From positions 124,001 through 188,000 of the forward strand of contig JAUIHP010000002.1 of assembly GCA_030431975.1 (NCBI GenBank): a stretch of DNA of 64,000 nt, given 5' to 3'. Below, piece by piece: positions 16,614 through 26,300 of the stretch. Numbering within the stretch: the first letter of the stretch is position 1; each line of letters starts with the position of its first letter. The notes below the pieces were generated by a model. It was not told the origin of the DNA, did no database searches, and was given only the letters and a program-made list of their open reading frames with translations. The translations under genes and the position numbers were made by a program. Origin of the DNA: a bacterium (GTDB taxonomy: Bacteria > Eisenbacteria > RBG-16-71-46 > CAIMUX01).

Positions 16614-17294
16614 CTACTCCTCGAGCATGACGTCGAAAAGCAGCGTACCCGCGACGACGAACACGACGTCGAAGACGAGAATCAGCGTCCACCAGTCGGA
16701 TCCCTCCGACATCGGACGCCCGGTCAGGGCAAAACCTGTCAACTCCACACTGGCCACGACGATCGGTACCCAAATCGGATAGAGCAGGATCGGAAGTAGA
16801 ACCTCCCGCAGTCGACTGCCGCTCGAGATCGTGGCCAAAAGCGTACCCACGGCTGCAAAACCGACCGTTCCGGCGAATGCTATCAATGCCAACTCAGGCA
16901 GACAAGGGAGCACCGTGACCCGAAGAAGAATGGAAAAGACGGGGATCGTCATCGCTTCCATCGTCAGCAACAGCAGCAGGTTGACGACGAACTTGGAGAG
17001 GTAGATTGCGCTCCGGTCGACGGGGGCGAGAAAGAGCGCGGCCAGGCACGCGTTTTGACGCTCCACAGCCATCGTCCGATGAAGCGCCAAAACCCCGGTA
17101 AACGTGAAGGCAATCCAGAGGAAGCCCGGCGCCTCCACTCCAGGGTCCATCTGGCGAGCCTGAAAGGCAAAACCGATGACCACGACGAGAAGCAGTGAGA
17201 AGAGCGCCATCGAGGTGACGTTCTCCCGGCGACGCCATTCCAGCCGCAGGTCCTTGGCGATCAGAGCCGCGACGGTGCCCCAGAAATGTCTCAC
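16614..17294 (-). CDS. ccmB: Heme ABC exporter membrane subunit CcmB
   Basis: 226 aa with about six hydrophobic segments. It starts with the family-typical cytoplasmic stretch IAKDLRLEWRRRENV and contains ALHRTMAVERQNACLAALFLAPVDRSAIYL, the CcmB signature loop, and a late PILLYPIWVPIV helix. It pairs with CcmA in the ATP-driven step that frees holo-CcmE. The GTG start overlaps the ccmA stop (GTGA). Confidence 0.92.
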   Translation of the reverse strand: MRHFWGTVAALIAKDLRLEWRRRENVTSMALFSLLLVVVIGFAFQARQMDPGVEAPGFLWIAFTFTGVLALHRTMAVERQNACLAALFLAPVDRSAIYLSKFVVNLLLLLTMEAMTIPVFSILLRVTVLPCLPELALIAFAGTVGFAAVGTLLATISSGSRLREVLLPILLYPIWVPIVVASVELTGFALTGRPMSEGSDWWTLILVFDVVFVVAGTLLFDVMLEE

Positions 17295-18022
17295 CGCCGG
17301 CTCTCCCGGGACCGGGTCCGATCGGCGCCGGCAAAGATCTCGCAATAGGCCTCGTGGACCTGGTCGGGACGGCCCGGATCGAGGTCCGACAACCGCACCT
17401 TTCCTTTTTCCAGCCAGCCGATTTGATTGGCGACCCGAGCCAGGTGCGGCAGGTCATGCGTGGTCAGAAAGATCGTCACGCCGGCTTCCCGGCGGCGGAC
17501 GAGCAGATCGGACAGAATTCGGACTCCATCCGGATCCAGTCCGGAAAAGGGCTCGTCCAGCAGCAGCAGGCGAGGCTCCGGCAAGAGGGCTCGAGCCAGG
17601 GACAGACGTTGGGTCATCCCGCGGCTGAAATCGCCAACCGGCTTCTCCCCTGTCCAGTCGAGGCGAATCTCCTCCAGACCCTGACGGACCCGCTGCTCGA
17701 CCCGGTCCAGTCCGTAGAGTCGGGCCGTCAGCGCCAGATTCTCGGCGGCACTCAGGCCTTCGTAGACCATGCTCTCGTGGGCCACCAATCCGATCCGGGC
17801 CCGAGATTCCCGCACCGAGCGGCCGATAAGACGGATCTCTCCGCGCCGCGGCCGGGCCAGGCCGGCCAGAAGGCGAATCAGCGTCGATTTGCCTGCGCCG
17901 TTCGGGCCGAGAAGAGCGAACCCGTCCCCGGACTGCAGAGACAGGTCGACACCACGCAGGACTTCGGGTCCACCAAAGTCATGGCGAACCCCGCTCACTT
18001 CCAGCAACACGTCTTGGCTCAC
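17291..18022 (-). CDS. ccmA: Heme ABC exporter ATPase CcmA
   Basis: 243 aa ABC ATPase: Walker A GPNGAGKST (about residue 38), Q-loop region near GLVAHESMVYEGLSA, signature FSRGMTQRLSLA, Walker B LLLLDEPFSGLD and switch His in TTHDL. The SRGM variant of the signature is usual for CcmA. Start GTG overlaps the preceding stop (GTGA), and the stop overlaps ccmB in the same way, so subunit ratios are probably set by coupled translation. Confidence 0.94.
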   Translation of the reverse strand: MSQDVLLEVSGVRHDFGGPEVLRGVDLSLQSGDGFALLGPNGAGKSTLIRLLAGLARPRRGEIRLIGRSVRESRARIGLVAHESMVYEGLSAAENLALTARLYGLDRVEQRVRQGLEEIRLDWTGEKPVGDFSRGMTQRLSLARALLPEPRLLLLDEPFSGLDPDGVRILSDLLVRRREAGVTIFLTTHDLPHLARVANQIGWLEKGKVRLSDLDPGRPDQVHEAYCEIFAGADRTRSRESRR

Positions 18023-18777
18023 GTTCGCGGGGTCTCGGACGACTCGGTGGGTACGACTCCAGTCAGCGTGTGCAGTTTCTGAAGAAGGCTTCGACGGACA
18101 GAGCGATAGTCCCCTTCTTCGATATCGCGGTCGGAGTACCGCAGATCGAGCGCGGCGATATCCCGCAAAAGGGCATCCACCGCTCGCGGACGAGCGGCCC
18201 CTTCCGAACCGTTCACCGAGAGGCGATCCCGGCGGTAGGCATTGAGGATGGGAAGAAGGAAGAGGGCAAGAATCGTGGCCGTGATCGCGACCATCGCCGC
18301 AGGGTTCGGCGGAACCGGCGAACCCATCGGGGGCCGGGTCGTCGTTGGCTGGTGTTGGTGCACATCCCCTTCCATCGGTGGAAGAGGCGCCGCGTTGCGG
18401 GCGACGAGGAAGTTGAACTCGACTTCCGTCTGCCCGTCCTCGAAAGAGATCGGCGGACCGAGGAAGTCCCGATCGAAGTAGGCCACGCGGACGACGTACT
18501 GATACCCCGGATCGGTCTTCAGTCCGGTGAACTCGTACTCACCCCGGGGCGTCGCGACCGTGCTCTTGTGGGTGAGCTCATTGGTGTCGTCCCGAAAAAC
18601 CAATGTCACTTCGGCGCCACCCGCCAACGAGTCCGGGTGCTGTGCGGTAAAGAGCTGGCCTTTGAGGACGCCATCGGCCGCCACGGCCGGCCCCCCCGCC
18701 ATCAGGACAAGGGCGAATGACAGGACAAGTACGGGGTAGATTCGAAGTCGGCAGTTGGACGCATCAGGTTTAGGCAA
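18019..18777 (-). CDS. Membrane protein of the ccm operon with Ig-like domain, unknown
   Basis: 252 aa. Signal peptide (LRIYPVLVLSFALVLMAGG...AVA), then a beta domain like carboxypeptidase-regulatory/transthyretin folds (LKGQLFTAQHPDSLAGGAEV, GEYEFTGLKTDPGYQYVVRV). A Pro/His linker follows, then one membrane helix (MVAITATILALFLLPIL) and a cytoplasmic helical tail. Start is TTG at 18777: GGGAGG stands seven bases upstream and the start overlaps the preceding stop by eight bases. It lies between the CcmI-like gene and ccmA with no gaps, so a role in cytochrome c maturation or heme handling is likely but unproven. It is not a standard Ccm component. Confidence 0.65.
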   Translation of the reverse strand: MPKPDASNCRLRIYPVLVLSFALVLMAGGPAVAADGVLKGQLFTAQHPDSLAGGAEVTLVFRDDTNELTHKSTVATPRGEYEFTGLKTDPGYQYVVRVAYFDRDFLGPPISFEDGQTEVEFNFLVARNAAPLPPMEGDVHQHQPTTTRPPMGSPVPPNPAAMVAITATILALFLLPILNAYRRDRLSVNGSEGAARPRAVDALLRDIAALDLRYSDRDIEEGDYRSVRRSLLQKLHTLTGVVPTESSETPRT

Positions 18778-19132
18778 CGGGCGCCTCCCGCTCCAACCGG
18801 CGTCGCATCCGTGCGATTTCCTCTTCAATGGACTCGGACGTCCAGCGGTCTTTGGCTTCCAACTCTTCCATGATGGAGAGAACTCGTGCTTCCGCCTCGG
18901 AGTAGGCAATGTGGAAGTCTTCCTCGGTCAGTTTGCCCGTCCGTTTGTCGAAACGCAGATCCCGCAGCAGCTGCACCAGGGTCAGACGCTCCTCCTCGAG
19001 CCGAAGGCGGCGGCTCTGCTCCCTGGCGTGTTCCCGAGCCGCCCGGGAACCGATAGGCGACAGAACCGAGAGGACGACCAGGGCGGCAAGAATGGCGAAG
19101 ACTACGATCGCGGCGACACTACTCGCACTCAC
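18770..19132 (-). CDS. CcmI-like membrane-anchored helical protein
   Basis: 120 aa: an N-terminal membrane helix (VAAIVVFAILAALVVLSVLSP) followed by charged coiled-coil. The segment LLRDLRFDKRTGKLTEEDF resembles the DLEFDYETGKLSEEDY-type motif of the CcmI N-terminal region. The TPR part of full CcmI is missing. GTG start two bases after the ccmH stop. It probably helps CcmH present apocytochrome, by analogy. Confidence 0.65.
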   Translation of the reverse strand: MSASSVAAIVVFAILAALVVLSVLSPIGSRAAREHAREQSRRLRLEEERLTLVQLLRDLRFDKRTGKLTEEDFHIAYSEAEARVLSIMEELEAKDRWTSESIEEEIARMRRRLEREAPVA

Positions 19133-19134
19133 TT

Positions 19135-19992
19135 TCAGTCGTCCTCCAGTTCACGGGCCAAACGTTCGCGCAGGATGTGTCGACGCTCGTCCGGATCGGC
19201 GACATCGGCGACCGGTGATCCGGTTGAGGCCGAAGGACGGCTGAGATCCGATCCGGATGGACGACCCGCTGCCGCCGACTGGACCTGACCCGGCTGCGGG
19301 TGCGTGTCCTCATCCTCGATGTCCGCCAGAAAGTCTTCGATGACCGCCGGGCCCGGATCTCCAATGTCTTCCCGCCGCAGGTTCAGGCGAGGTCGGTCCG
19401 CAGTTTCCGATCGAGGTGATGAACCCGGGGCAGAGCCTCCGGAAGGGACGGAACCGGCGCCACCCGCCGGGGCGGAACCTCCCGCTGCAACGCGGGCCCG
19501 GTTGGACTGTCGAAGAAAGCCGGAAAGAAGTCCGCCCCCTACGAGGAGGGCTCCGATCGGCACCGCCCAGGCCAGCACGTTGAATCCCGTTTTCTCCGGG
19601 ACGGCCAGGATCCACTCACCGTACTCGGCAACGAAGGACGCAACGATCTGCTCCTCGTTCTGCCCCTCGGCCGCATACCGCCGCATCTTCGTCTTCGCTT
19701 CGGTCGCGCCGCCGCAGTAGGAGCCGGAGAGAGGCTTTCCTCCGCAGTTCTCGCAGGGATTCATGAGCGCTGCTTCGAGCTTGGCGAAATCTACCTGCGG
19801 CGACGGCTGCGCCTCTGCTCGTCCCTGTTCCTGTCCCTGTGCCAACGCACTCGACGATTCCGCCGATTGCGACCATGCCGGGCCCATCCAGGAGAGGCAC
19901 AGCGCGGCAACGCCCACCAAGGCCACGCAGCCCACCCAGGCGGACACCCGAAGGCGACACGCAGGAAGCGGCTTCAGAAACTTGATACTCAT
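19135..19992 (-). CDS. ccmH: CcmH-type cytochrome c maturation thioreductant
   Basis: About 285 aa. Signal/membrane helix, a Gln/Ala-rich stretch, then the CcmH domain: FAKLEAALMNPCENCGG (CxxC near residue 80), a further Cys in SGSYCGG, and the helix EQIVASFVAEYGEWILA. A membrane helix follows (VLAWAVPIGALLVGGGLL), then a long, unusual Pro/Ser/Gly-rich cytoplasmic tail of about 130 residues ending in DERRHILRERLARELEDD. The CxxC keeps apocytochrome cysteines reduced. The ATG at 19992 overlaps the ccmF stop (TGATG); a GTG one codon earlier is also possible. Confidence 0.85.
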   Translation of the reverse strand: MSIKFLKPLPACRLRVSAWVGCVALVGVAALCLSWMGPAWSQSAESSSALAQGQEQGRAEAQPSPQVDFAKLEAALMNPCENCGGKPLSGSYCGGATEAKTKMRRYAAEGQNEEQIVASFVAEYGEWILAVPEKTGFNVLAWAVPIGALLVGGGLLSGFLRQSNRARVAAGGSAPAGGAGSVPSGGSAPGSSPRSETADRPRLNLRREDIGDPGPAVIEDFLADIEDEDTHPQPGQVQSAAAGRPSGSDLSRPSASTGSPVADVADPDERRHILRERLARELEDD

Positions 19993-21941
19993 CACGCGGC
20001 CACCTTTCGACGACGTGTCGGCAGCAGGACGAGTACACCGCCCAGGACCATGACGATGGCTCCGATCCAGTACCAGCTGACCAACGGATTCCAGTAGAGC
20101 TTGAGGCTGGCCCGTTCGGTCTCTTCGTCAATGGTCGCAAGGATGAGATAGAGATCCGATCCGACCGTCGCATGAATCGCCACTTCCGACGCGAGCTGCT
20201 TGTTCTTCATGTACCAGTCTTTGCGCGGCATCATCACCGCCACGTCGACGTCGTTCTCCCTCAGCAGGACGTCGGCCGCGACCTTCTCGACCGAAGGCGT
20301 GCGCTCGTAGTGAAGCCCACGATAGGTCAGATCGTAGTTGCGGAAGCTCCATGTCTCGCCGCGGGCCAACGTGGTTTCCGCTTCCTGCGTGAAGGCTGCC
20401 CCGGCGAAACCGATGAAGATGATGACGACCCCGATGTGAACGATGTACCCGCCGTATCTGCGTTGTCCCTTGCCAAACAGGCGGAAGAAAGCCAGGACCG
20501 GATTCTCGCCGTGCGCCGACATGCGCGCGCGAATCCCTCTCCAGAACTCGATGAGAACGGTTCCGGTGACGAAGACGCACAAGCCGAAGGTGACCAGCGC
20601 ATAGGAGTGAACGACCCCGAAGGCGAGCAGGACGAGCACCGCTCCAACCATAAGTCCGACCGGAACGGAGAAGATCCGTCCCAATGCCGACCAGGAGGCG
20701 CGCCGCCATGGAATGAGGGGCCCGATCCCCATCAGCAGCAGGATGCCCAGCCCGATCGGAATCATGAACTGGTTGAAGAACGGCGGACCCAGGCTGATGC
20801 GCTTTCCGGTCACCATCTCGGCGAACATCGGGTGCACGGTTCCATAGAGGACTGCGAACGCCCCCCCGAGCAGGATGAGATTGCCGAAAAGGAACGCCGA
20901 CTCTCTGGACAGGTAGGAGTCGAGATGATTCTCACTCTTGAGATCATTGCGCCGCCAGATGAGCAGTCCTGCGCTCACGACGATGGTCAGGATGAGAAAC
21001 GCGCCGAAGTAGTAGCCGATGTTCGACTGCGCGAACGAGTGCACCGACGAGATGAGCCCGCTTCGGGTGATGAACGTTCCAAAGATGGTCAGGATGAACG
21101 TGGTCAGAATGAGGACCATGTTCCAGATCTTCAGCATCTGCTTCCGCTCTTGGATCATCGCGGAATGAATGTAGGCGGTCCCTGCCAACCACGGCATGAA
21201 GGAGGCATTCTCGACCGGGTCCCAGGCCCAGTAGCCTCCCCAACCCAGTTCGAGGTAGGCCCACCAACCGCCGAGCACGTTTCCGGCGCCGAGGAAGATC
21301 CAGCCGACGATGGCCCACATGCGTGCCTTCTTCAGCCAGGCGTTGTCGAGTTGGCCAGAGATGAGCGCGCCCACGGCAAACGCGAATGGAACGGTGAACC
21401 CGATCATGCCCAGATAGAGGCAAGGCGGGTGGATGACCATGGCCGGATGCTGCAGAAGAGGATTCAGGCCCACACCGTCCGGCGGAATGAAATCGGCCCG
21501 TCGGAACGGATCGGAACCGAAGATGACGATGGCGAGGAAGAAGACCTGCACCACCATGAGGGTGGCCAGGACCGGCCCCATCAGCGTGACGCCGTCCCTT
21601 CGGTGACGCAGTGCGACCAATGCGCTGTACATCGAGACGAGCCAGCCCCAGAACAAGAGTGAACCCGACTGTCCACCCCACAGCGCCCCGAGCTTGAAGA
21701 AGAGCGGCATGTCCCGGTCGCTGTTCCCCCAGACGTACTCCATCTGGTAGTCACCGACGACAAAGGCATAAACGATGCCGGCGCAGGCCAGGGACGTGAA
21801 GAAGGCGGTTCCCCAGACGGCATGCCGGGCCGAGTCGTGAAGGTCTTCACGCCGACCTCGATATGCCAGCACGGCCAGAACCATCGCCAACGCGCCACAG
21901 CCCAGGGCCGCACACATCGAGTAGTAACCAAGTTCGATCAT
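19992..21941 (-). CDS. ccmF: Cytochrome c heme lyase subunit CcmF
   Basis: 649 aa with about 14 membrane segments. The WWD domain (WWAYLELGWGGYWAWDPVEN) that holds heme lies near residue 235, preceded by LFFKLGALWGGQSGSLLFW and the HPAMVIHPPCLYLG histidines. Further His residues (YGTVHPMF, FGVVHSYA) match the family. The C-terminal periplasmic part carries the GETWSFRNYDLTYRG region. It transfers heme from CcmE to apocytochrome with CcmH. It is 39 bases downstream of ccmE. Confidence 0.96.
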   Translation of the reverse strand: MIELGYYSMCAALGCGALAMVLAVLAYRGRREDLHDSARHAVWGTAFFTSLACAGIVYAFVVGDYQMEYVWGNSDRDMPLFFKLGALWGGQSGSLLFWGWLVSMYSALVALRHRRDGVTLMGPVLATLMVVQVFFLAIVIFGSDPFRRADFIPPDGVGLNPLLQHPAMVIHPPCLYLGMIGFTVPFAFAVGALISGQLDNAWLKKARMWAIVGWIFLGAGNVLGGWWAYLELGWGGYWAWDPVENASFMPWLAGTAYIHSAMIQERKQMLKIWNMVLILTTFILTIFGTFITRSGLISSVHSFAQSNIGYYFGAFLILTIVVSAGLLIWRRNDLKSENHLDSYLSRESAFLFGNLILLGGAFAVLYGTVHPMFAEMVTGKRISLGPPFFNQFMIPIGLGILLLMGIGPLIPWRRASWSALGRIFSVPVGLMVGAVLVLLAFGVVHSYALVTFGLCVFVTGTVLIEFWRGIRARMSAHGENPVLAFFRLFGKGQRRYGGYIVHIGVVIIFIGFAGAAFTQEAETTLARGETWSFRNYDLTYRGLHYERTPSVEKVAADVLLRENDVDVAVMMPRKDWYMKNKQLASEVAIHATVGSDLYLILATIDEETERASLKLYWNPLVSWYWIGAIVMVLGGVLVLLPTRRRKVAA

Positions 21942-21980
21942 CCGTTATCGCTCCCAGTTCAATCCTGCGGACGATTCGAA

Positions 21981-22436
21981 TCAGACTCCCGTCGACTCGG
22001 CGGTAGGAACGTCACCCTCTTCCATCTCGGCCTCGTACTTGGACGGGCACTTGGCCATGAGGAAGTCCGCCTCGAAGGAGCCTTGGCTGGCCAGGGTTCC
22101 CTCGACGACAACCTCACCATTCTCCGCGAAGGTATCGGGAACGATGCCGGAGTAGACGACCGGGACGACCGTCACTCCGTCGGTCATCTTGAACTCGAGC
22201 GTCAGTTCGTTCCGCTCGATCGTTCCCGGAACGACGTTTCCTTTGACCCGGAGGCCTGAGACGTCGGCGCCGCGACCCTTGGCCGCAAGTTCGGTCGGCG
22301 AGATGTAGTAGACCATGGCGTCCTTGGCGCCCCGGGCCACGAGGACACCGACGGCGGCGGCAACGATCACGAGCCCGATGAGGAAACGAAATCGACTGGC
22401 TTTTGCCGTATTCGTGGAAGCGGTGTCAGTATTCAT
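21981..22436 (-). CDS. ccmE: Heme chaperone CcmE, Cys-type (CxxxY)
   Basis: 151 aa: N-terminal membrane anchor (FRFLIGLVIVAAAVGVLVA), then the OB-fold domain (LRVKGNVVPGTI, VVPVVYSGIVPDTF, VVVEGTL). Instead of the usual heme-attaching His in HxxxY, the end of the fold reads AKCPSKYEAEM, giving Cys130 and Tyr134. CcmE with CxxxY is known from archaea and some sulfate reducers. It is the first gene of the ccm operon; AAGGAG lies 11 bases before the ATG. Confidence 0.93.
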   Translation of the reverse strand: MNTDTASTNTAKASRFRFLIGLVIVAAAVGVLVARGAKDAMVYYISPTELAAKGRGADVSGLRVKGNVVPGTIERNELTLEFKMTDGVTVVPVVYSGIVPDTFAENGEVVVEGTLASQGSFEADFLMAKCPSKYEAEMEEGDVPTAESTGV

Positions 22437-22493
22437 GATTCGATCGGCTCCTTGCTTTCAAGGTCTGCTTGTGACGCAGCGGGCTTGCGCGGT

Positions 22494-23321
22494 TCACGGC
22501 CTGCGTGCTTCCAGACGTACAACAATGTCTTCGTCGAGGTCCATCGAACCGGGCATCCACTCCTCATCCCGTCCCCCATGGTAGTCGGTCCCACCGGTTT
22601 GTTCGAGTCCCCACCGTTCGGCCAAACCCTGCAGTTTACGGACTGTAGCCGGGTCGTGGGAAGGATGATGTACCTCGAGACCTGCCAATCCCAACGAAAC
22701 CATGACCTCGAGGAGACCGTCCAGACGGTAGATTCCCGGATGGGCCAGAACAGGCACCCCTCCCGCTTCCAGAATCACCTTGAACGACTCCTCCAATGAG
22801 ACGGTCTCCTTCGGAACGCAGGCCGGTCCTCCATCCCCCAGGTAGTCCCGGAACGCGACGAGATAAGACGAAACCCAGCCGTTTTCGGCCAGCTCGCGGG
22901 CGATGTGGACCCGGCCCACATTGCCCTGTTCGGCCCTCCGTCGGATCCGCTCCACGTCCACGGGCATCCCCAGCAACTGCAACCGGTCCACGATGCGCCC
23001 AAGCCGCCGGAGGCGCGAGTCGCGGATACCCCGTAAGAGGTTTCCGAGCGTCTTCGACTCCGGATCGAGGAAGTACGCGAGCAGATGCAGGTCCTGTCCG
23101 TTCTCGTACACGCTGAGTTCGGTGGCGCAAATCAACCGGATGCCTCGCTCCGCGGCAGCAGCGTTCGCCTCGGGCCAAGCTTCGATCGTGTCGTGATCGG
23201 TAATGGCGGCCGTTGTCACCCCGGCGTCGGCGAGGAGACCGACGATGTGCTCGGGCGGATGGAGTCCGTCCGAGTAGTGGGTGTGAAGATGTAGGTCGAT
23301 GCGACCGGCCATTCGGGTCAC
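22494..23321 (-). CDS. PHP-domain phosphoesterase (TrpH/YciV-like)
   Basis: 275 aa. Metal-binding PHP motifs: DLHLHTHYSDG near residue 9, AITDHDT, CATELSV, VLAHPG near residue 190 and TGGTDYHG near the C-terminus. This layout fits the family of 3',5'-nucleoside bisphosphate phosphatase/5'-3' exoribonuclease. The GTG start overlaps the dnaE stop (GTGA), so it is translated together with the polymerase. The natural substrate cannot be read from the sequence. Confidence 0.88.
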   Translation of the reverse strand: MTRMAGRIDLHLHTHYSDGLHPPEHIVGLLADAGVTTAAITDHDTIEAWPEANAAAAERGIRLICATELSVYENGQDLHLLAYFLDPESKTLGNLLRGIRDSRLRRLGRIVDRLQLLGMPVDVERIRRRAEQGNVGRVHIARELAENGWVSSYLVAFRDYLGDGGPACVPKETVSLEESFKVILEAGGVPVLAHPGIYRLDGLLEVMVSLGLAGLEVHHPSHDPATVRKLQGLAERWGLEQTGGTDYHGGRDEEWMPGSMDLDEDIVVRLEARRP

Positions 23322-26300
23322 CCCGCCTGCGCCCCGGCCGTCCCGGTCGAATGGGCCACTCCGGCGCCTGGGCGGGAGGCGGCTGCGTGCCCGGATTCAT
23401 GGCTCGACTCGGCCGCCGAATCCCGCGTCGGATTGGAGCTCGGCGCCGGCCCCGGTGTCGCGGATGAGCCTGGCGCAGAATCCGGTGACGCTGACGTCGT
23501 CGGACTTTGGGTCGGAGGGATCCGGCGCGGTTCCTGACCGAAGACGTCGAGACTGCGGAATCCGCCCTTCTCTCCTGCGGTCACGCGCACCACGTGATCA
23601 CCACACAGGGTCTTCAGCTTCGCCACGAGATCGCTTCCGGGCAGAACGCGGATCGATCTCGTCTTTGCGATGACGCCGTCCAGGTCGCGATGATTCACGT
23701 GCAGATAGACGGGACAAGCGCCGGGATGTGCCTGCAAACACTCTCGAATCTTTTCGAGATGATCCTCCGGCTGATCCGTGCGGACAGCGACATGCAGGGA
23801 GAGGCGCCCCAGTTCCATCTGCCGCGCCAGCGCCGAAGCCTCTTCCAGAATCAGTTTGGGACTCTGTTCCTTGCGTTTCGAGTACCGTCCTTTCGCCAGA
23901 ACCGGACCGCCGTGCTCCAACGCAACACGAGCTCTTTCCAAGGGCTCCTCGAAGCAGAGTGCCTCGACGACACCACTCGCGTCCTCGAGTGCGAAGAAAG
24001 CCATGGTCCGGCCCTTGCGATCCTGTGAAATCTTGAGTCCAACCGGAAGTCCCAGGATCTTGACCTCGGTCCCATTGTCTTTGGTCAGGCAGTCGGCACA
24101 AGTGATCGATCCCAGTCCCTGCCCCACGGTGCGGTACTCGTCGACGGGGTGCCCACTGACGTAGAAGCCGAGCGCGAGTTTTTCCTTCTCGAGTCGGTCC
24201 AGCGGATCCCAGGGCGGAATGTCGGCCATTCTCGGGCGCGGAGCTTCGGCCGCGTTGCCGCCGCCGAAGAGCGACACCTGCCCCATCTCGCGCTCCCGCC
24301 GTCGCCGGCCCGCCCACTCCAGAACATTGGCCAGAGATTCGGCGAGCACCGACCGCGTTTCTCCCAACTCATCCAGGGCTCCAGCCCAGATCAGTGCCTC
24401 GAAGCACTTCTTGTTGACCGATCCGCCGTCGGCGCGCTCGGCCAGGTCATAAAGATCCTGGAACGGACCGTTGGCGGTCCGGTTGTCCGTCAACGCGAGC
24501 ACCGCCGAACGCCCAACCCCTTTGACTGCTCCCAGTCCGAAACGAATCTTGTCACCGGCCGCACGGAACCCTTCCTGCGAAGCATTGATCGAGGGCGGAA
24601 GGACCTCGATCTTCATCCGCCGGGCTTCGGCCAAAAGAATGAGAAGCCGATCCGGCTTGTTCATTTCGGACGTGAGCGCTGCCGCCATGAACTCGACGGG
24701 GTAATGCGCTTTCAGGTATCCCGTCTGGTAGGCGACCAGCGCATAGCCTGCGGAGTGCGACTTGTTGAAACCGTATCCCGCGAAGTGCGCCATCAGATCA
24801 AAGACAGAGGTCGACGTCTTTTCCTGGATCCCCTTCTCGGTCGCGCCGGCCACGAAGTTCACGCGCTGCTCGTCCATGACCGACTTCTTCTTCTTGCCCA
24901 TGGCGCGACGGAGAAGGTCGGCTTCGCCCAACGAATATCCGGCCATCGCAGAGGCGATCTGCATGACCTGTTCCTGATAGACGATGACGCCGTAGGTATC
25001 TTTGAGAATCGGCTCGAGCACGGCGTGCTCGTACTTGATCTTCTTCTCTCCCTGCTTGCGCAGGATGAAGTCGTCGACCATGCCCGAACCGAGCGGACCC
25101 GGACGGTAGAGCGCGTTCATCGCGATGAGGTCGTCCAGAACCTCTGGCTTCAGCTTGCGCAGGTACTCGACCATCCCCGAAGACTCGAACTGGAAAACGC
25201 CGACGGTCCCACCGTCTGAAAAGAGCTGGAACGTAGCCTCGTCGGTCAGCGGCAACTCGTCGAGATCGATCTCGATCCCCCGCTCGGCCAACATGGCCAG
25301 GCAATCTTCGAGGACGGTCAGCGTGCGCAACCCGAGGAAGTCCATCTTGAGAAGACCGATCTTCTCGCAGGCCACCATGTCGAACTGCGTCGTGATTTCG
25401 TCGTGTCCCGCGCAGTGCAAAGGAACGTACTCGGTCAGATTGGACGGCGTGATGATGACGCCGGCCGCATGCGTCGAGGCGTGGCGGGACAGCCCTTCGA
25501 TGACCAGGGCGGTGTCGATCAGTTCGCGAACCTGTGGATCACTCTCGAAACGTTGTTTGAGATCGGGAGACTGCTCGAGGGCCTTGGCAAGCTTGATTCC
25601 GATTTCCTCGGGAACCATCTTGGCCAGACGGTCCACGTCCTGCGGACCCATCCCCATGACGCGACCGACGTCGCGAACCGCAGCCCGCGCGGCCATGGTT
25701 CCGAAGGTGATGATCTGACAGACGGTCTCGGCCCCGTACTTCTCCACGACGTACTGAATCACGCGACCGCGTCCGCGGTCGGAGAAGTCGACATCGATAT
25801 CCGGCATCGAAACGCGTTCGGGATTGAGAAAGCGTTCGAAAAGAAGCTGGTACTGCATGGGATCGATGTTCGTGATCCCGGTCGAGTAGGCGACGAGGCT
25901 GCCGGCGGCACTGCCGCGCCCCGGCCCGACAGGGACGTTGATCGACCGCGCATACCGGATGAAGTCCATGACGATGAGGAAGTAACCCGAGTACCCCATC
26001 TGTTTGATGATGCCGAGTTCGAAGTCGAGTCGTTCCGTGATCTCCGGCGTGATCTCGGCGTAACGGTCTTTCAGACCTTCATGACAGACGTGAGCCAGGT
26101 AGGCGTCGAGGTCTTCGAACTCCGGAGGAACGGGAAAGGGCGGCAGCTTCAGCTTGCCGAACTCCATCTCGACATGGCACTGGTCCGCGATCTTCCGCGT
26201 GTTTTCGATGGCTTCCGGATAGTCCTCGAAAAGGTCCCGCATCTGATCGGGACTCTTGAAGTACATCTCCCGCGTCTCGAAGCGGAATCGCTTCTCGTCC

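Noticed and set aside
20172-21662. Long (about 496 codons) plus-strand reading frame inside ccmF
   Set aside because: Antisense to a fully conserved ccmF. High GC makes such open frames common, and its translation shows no family motif.
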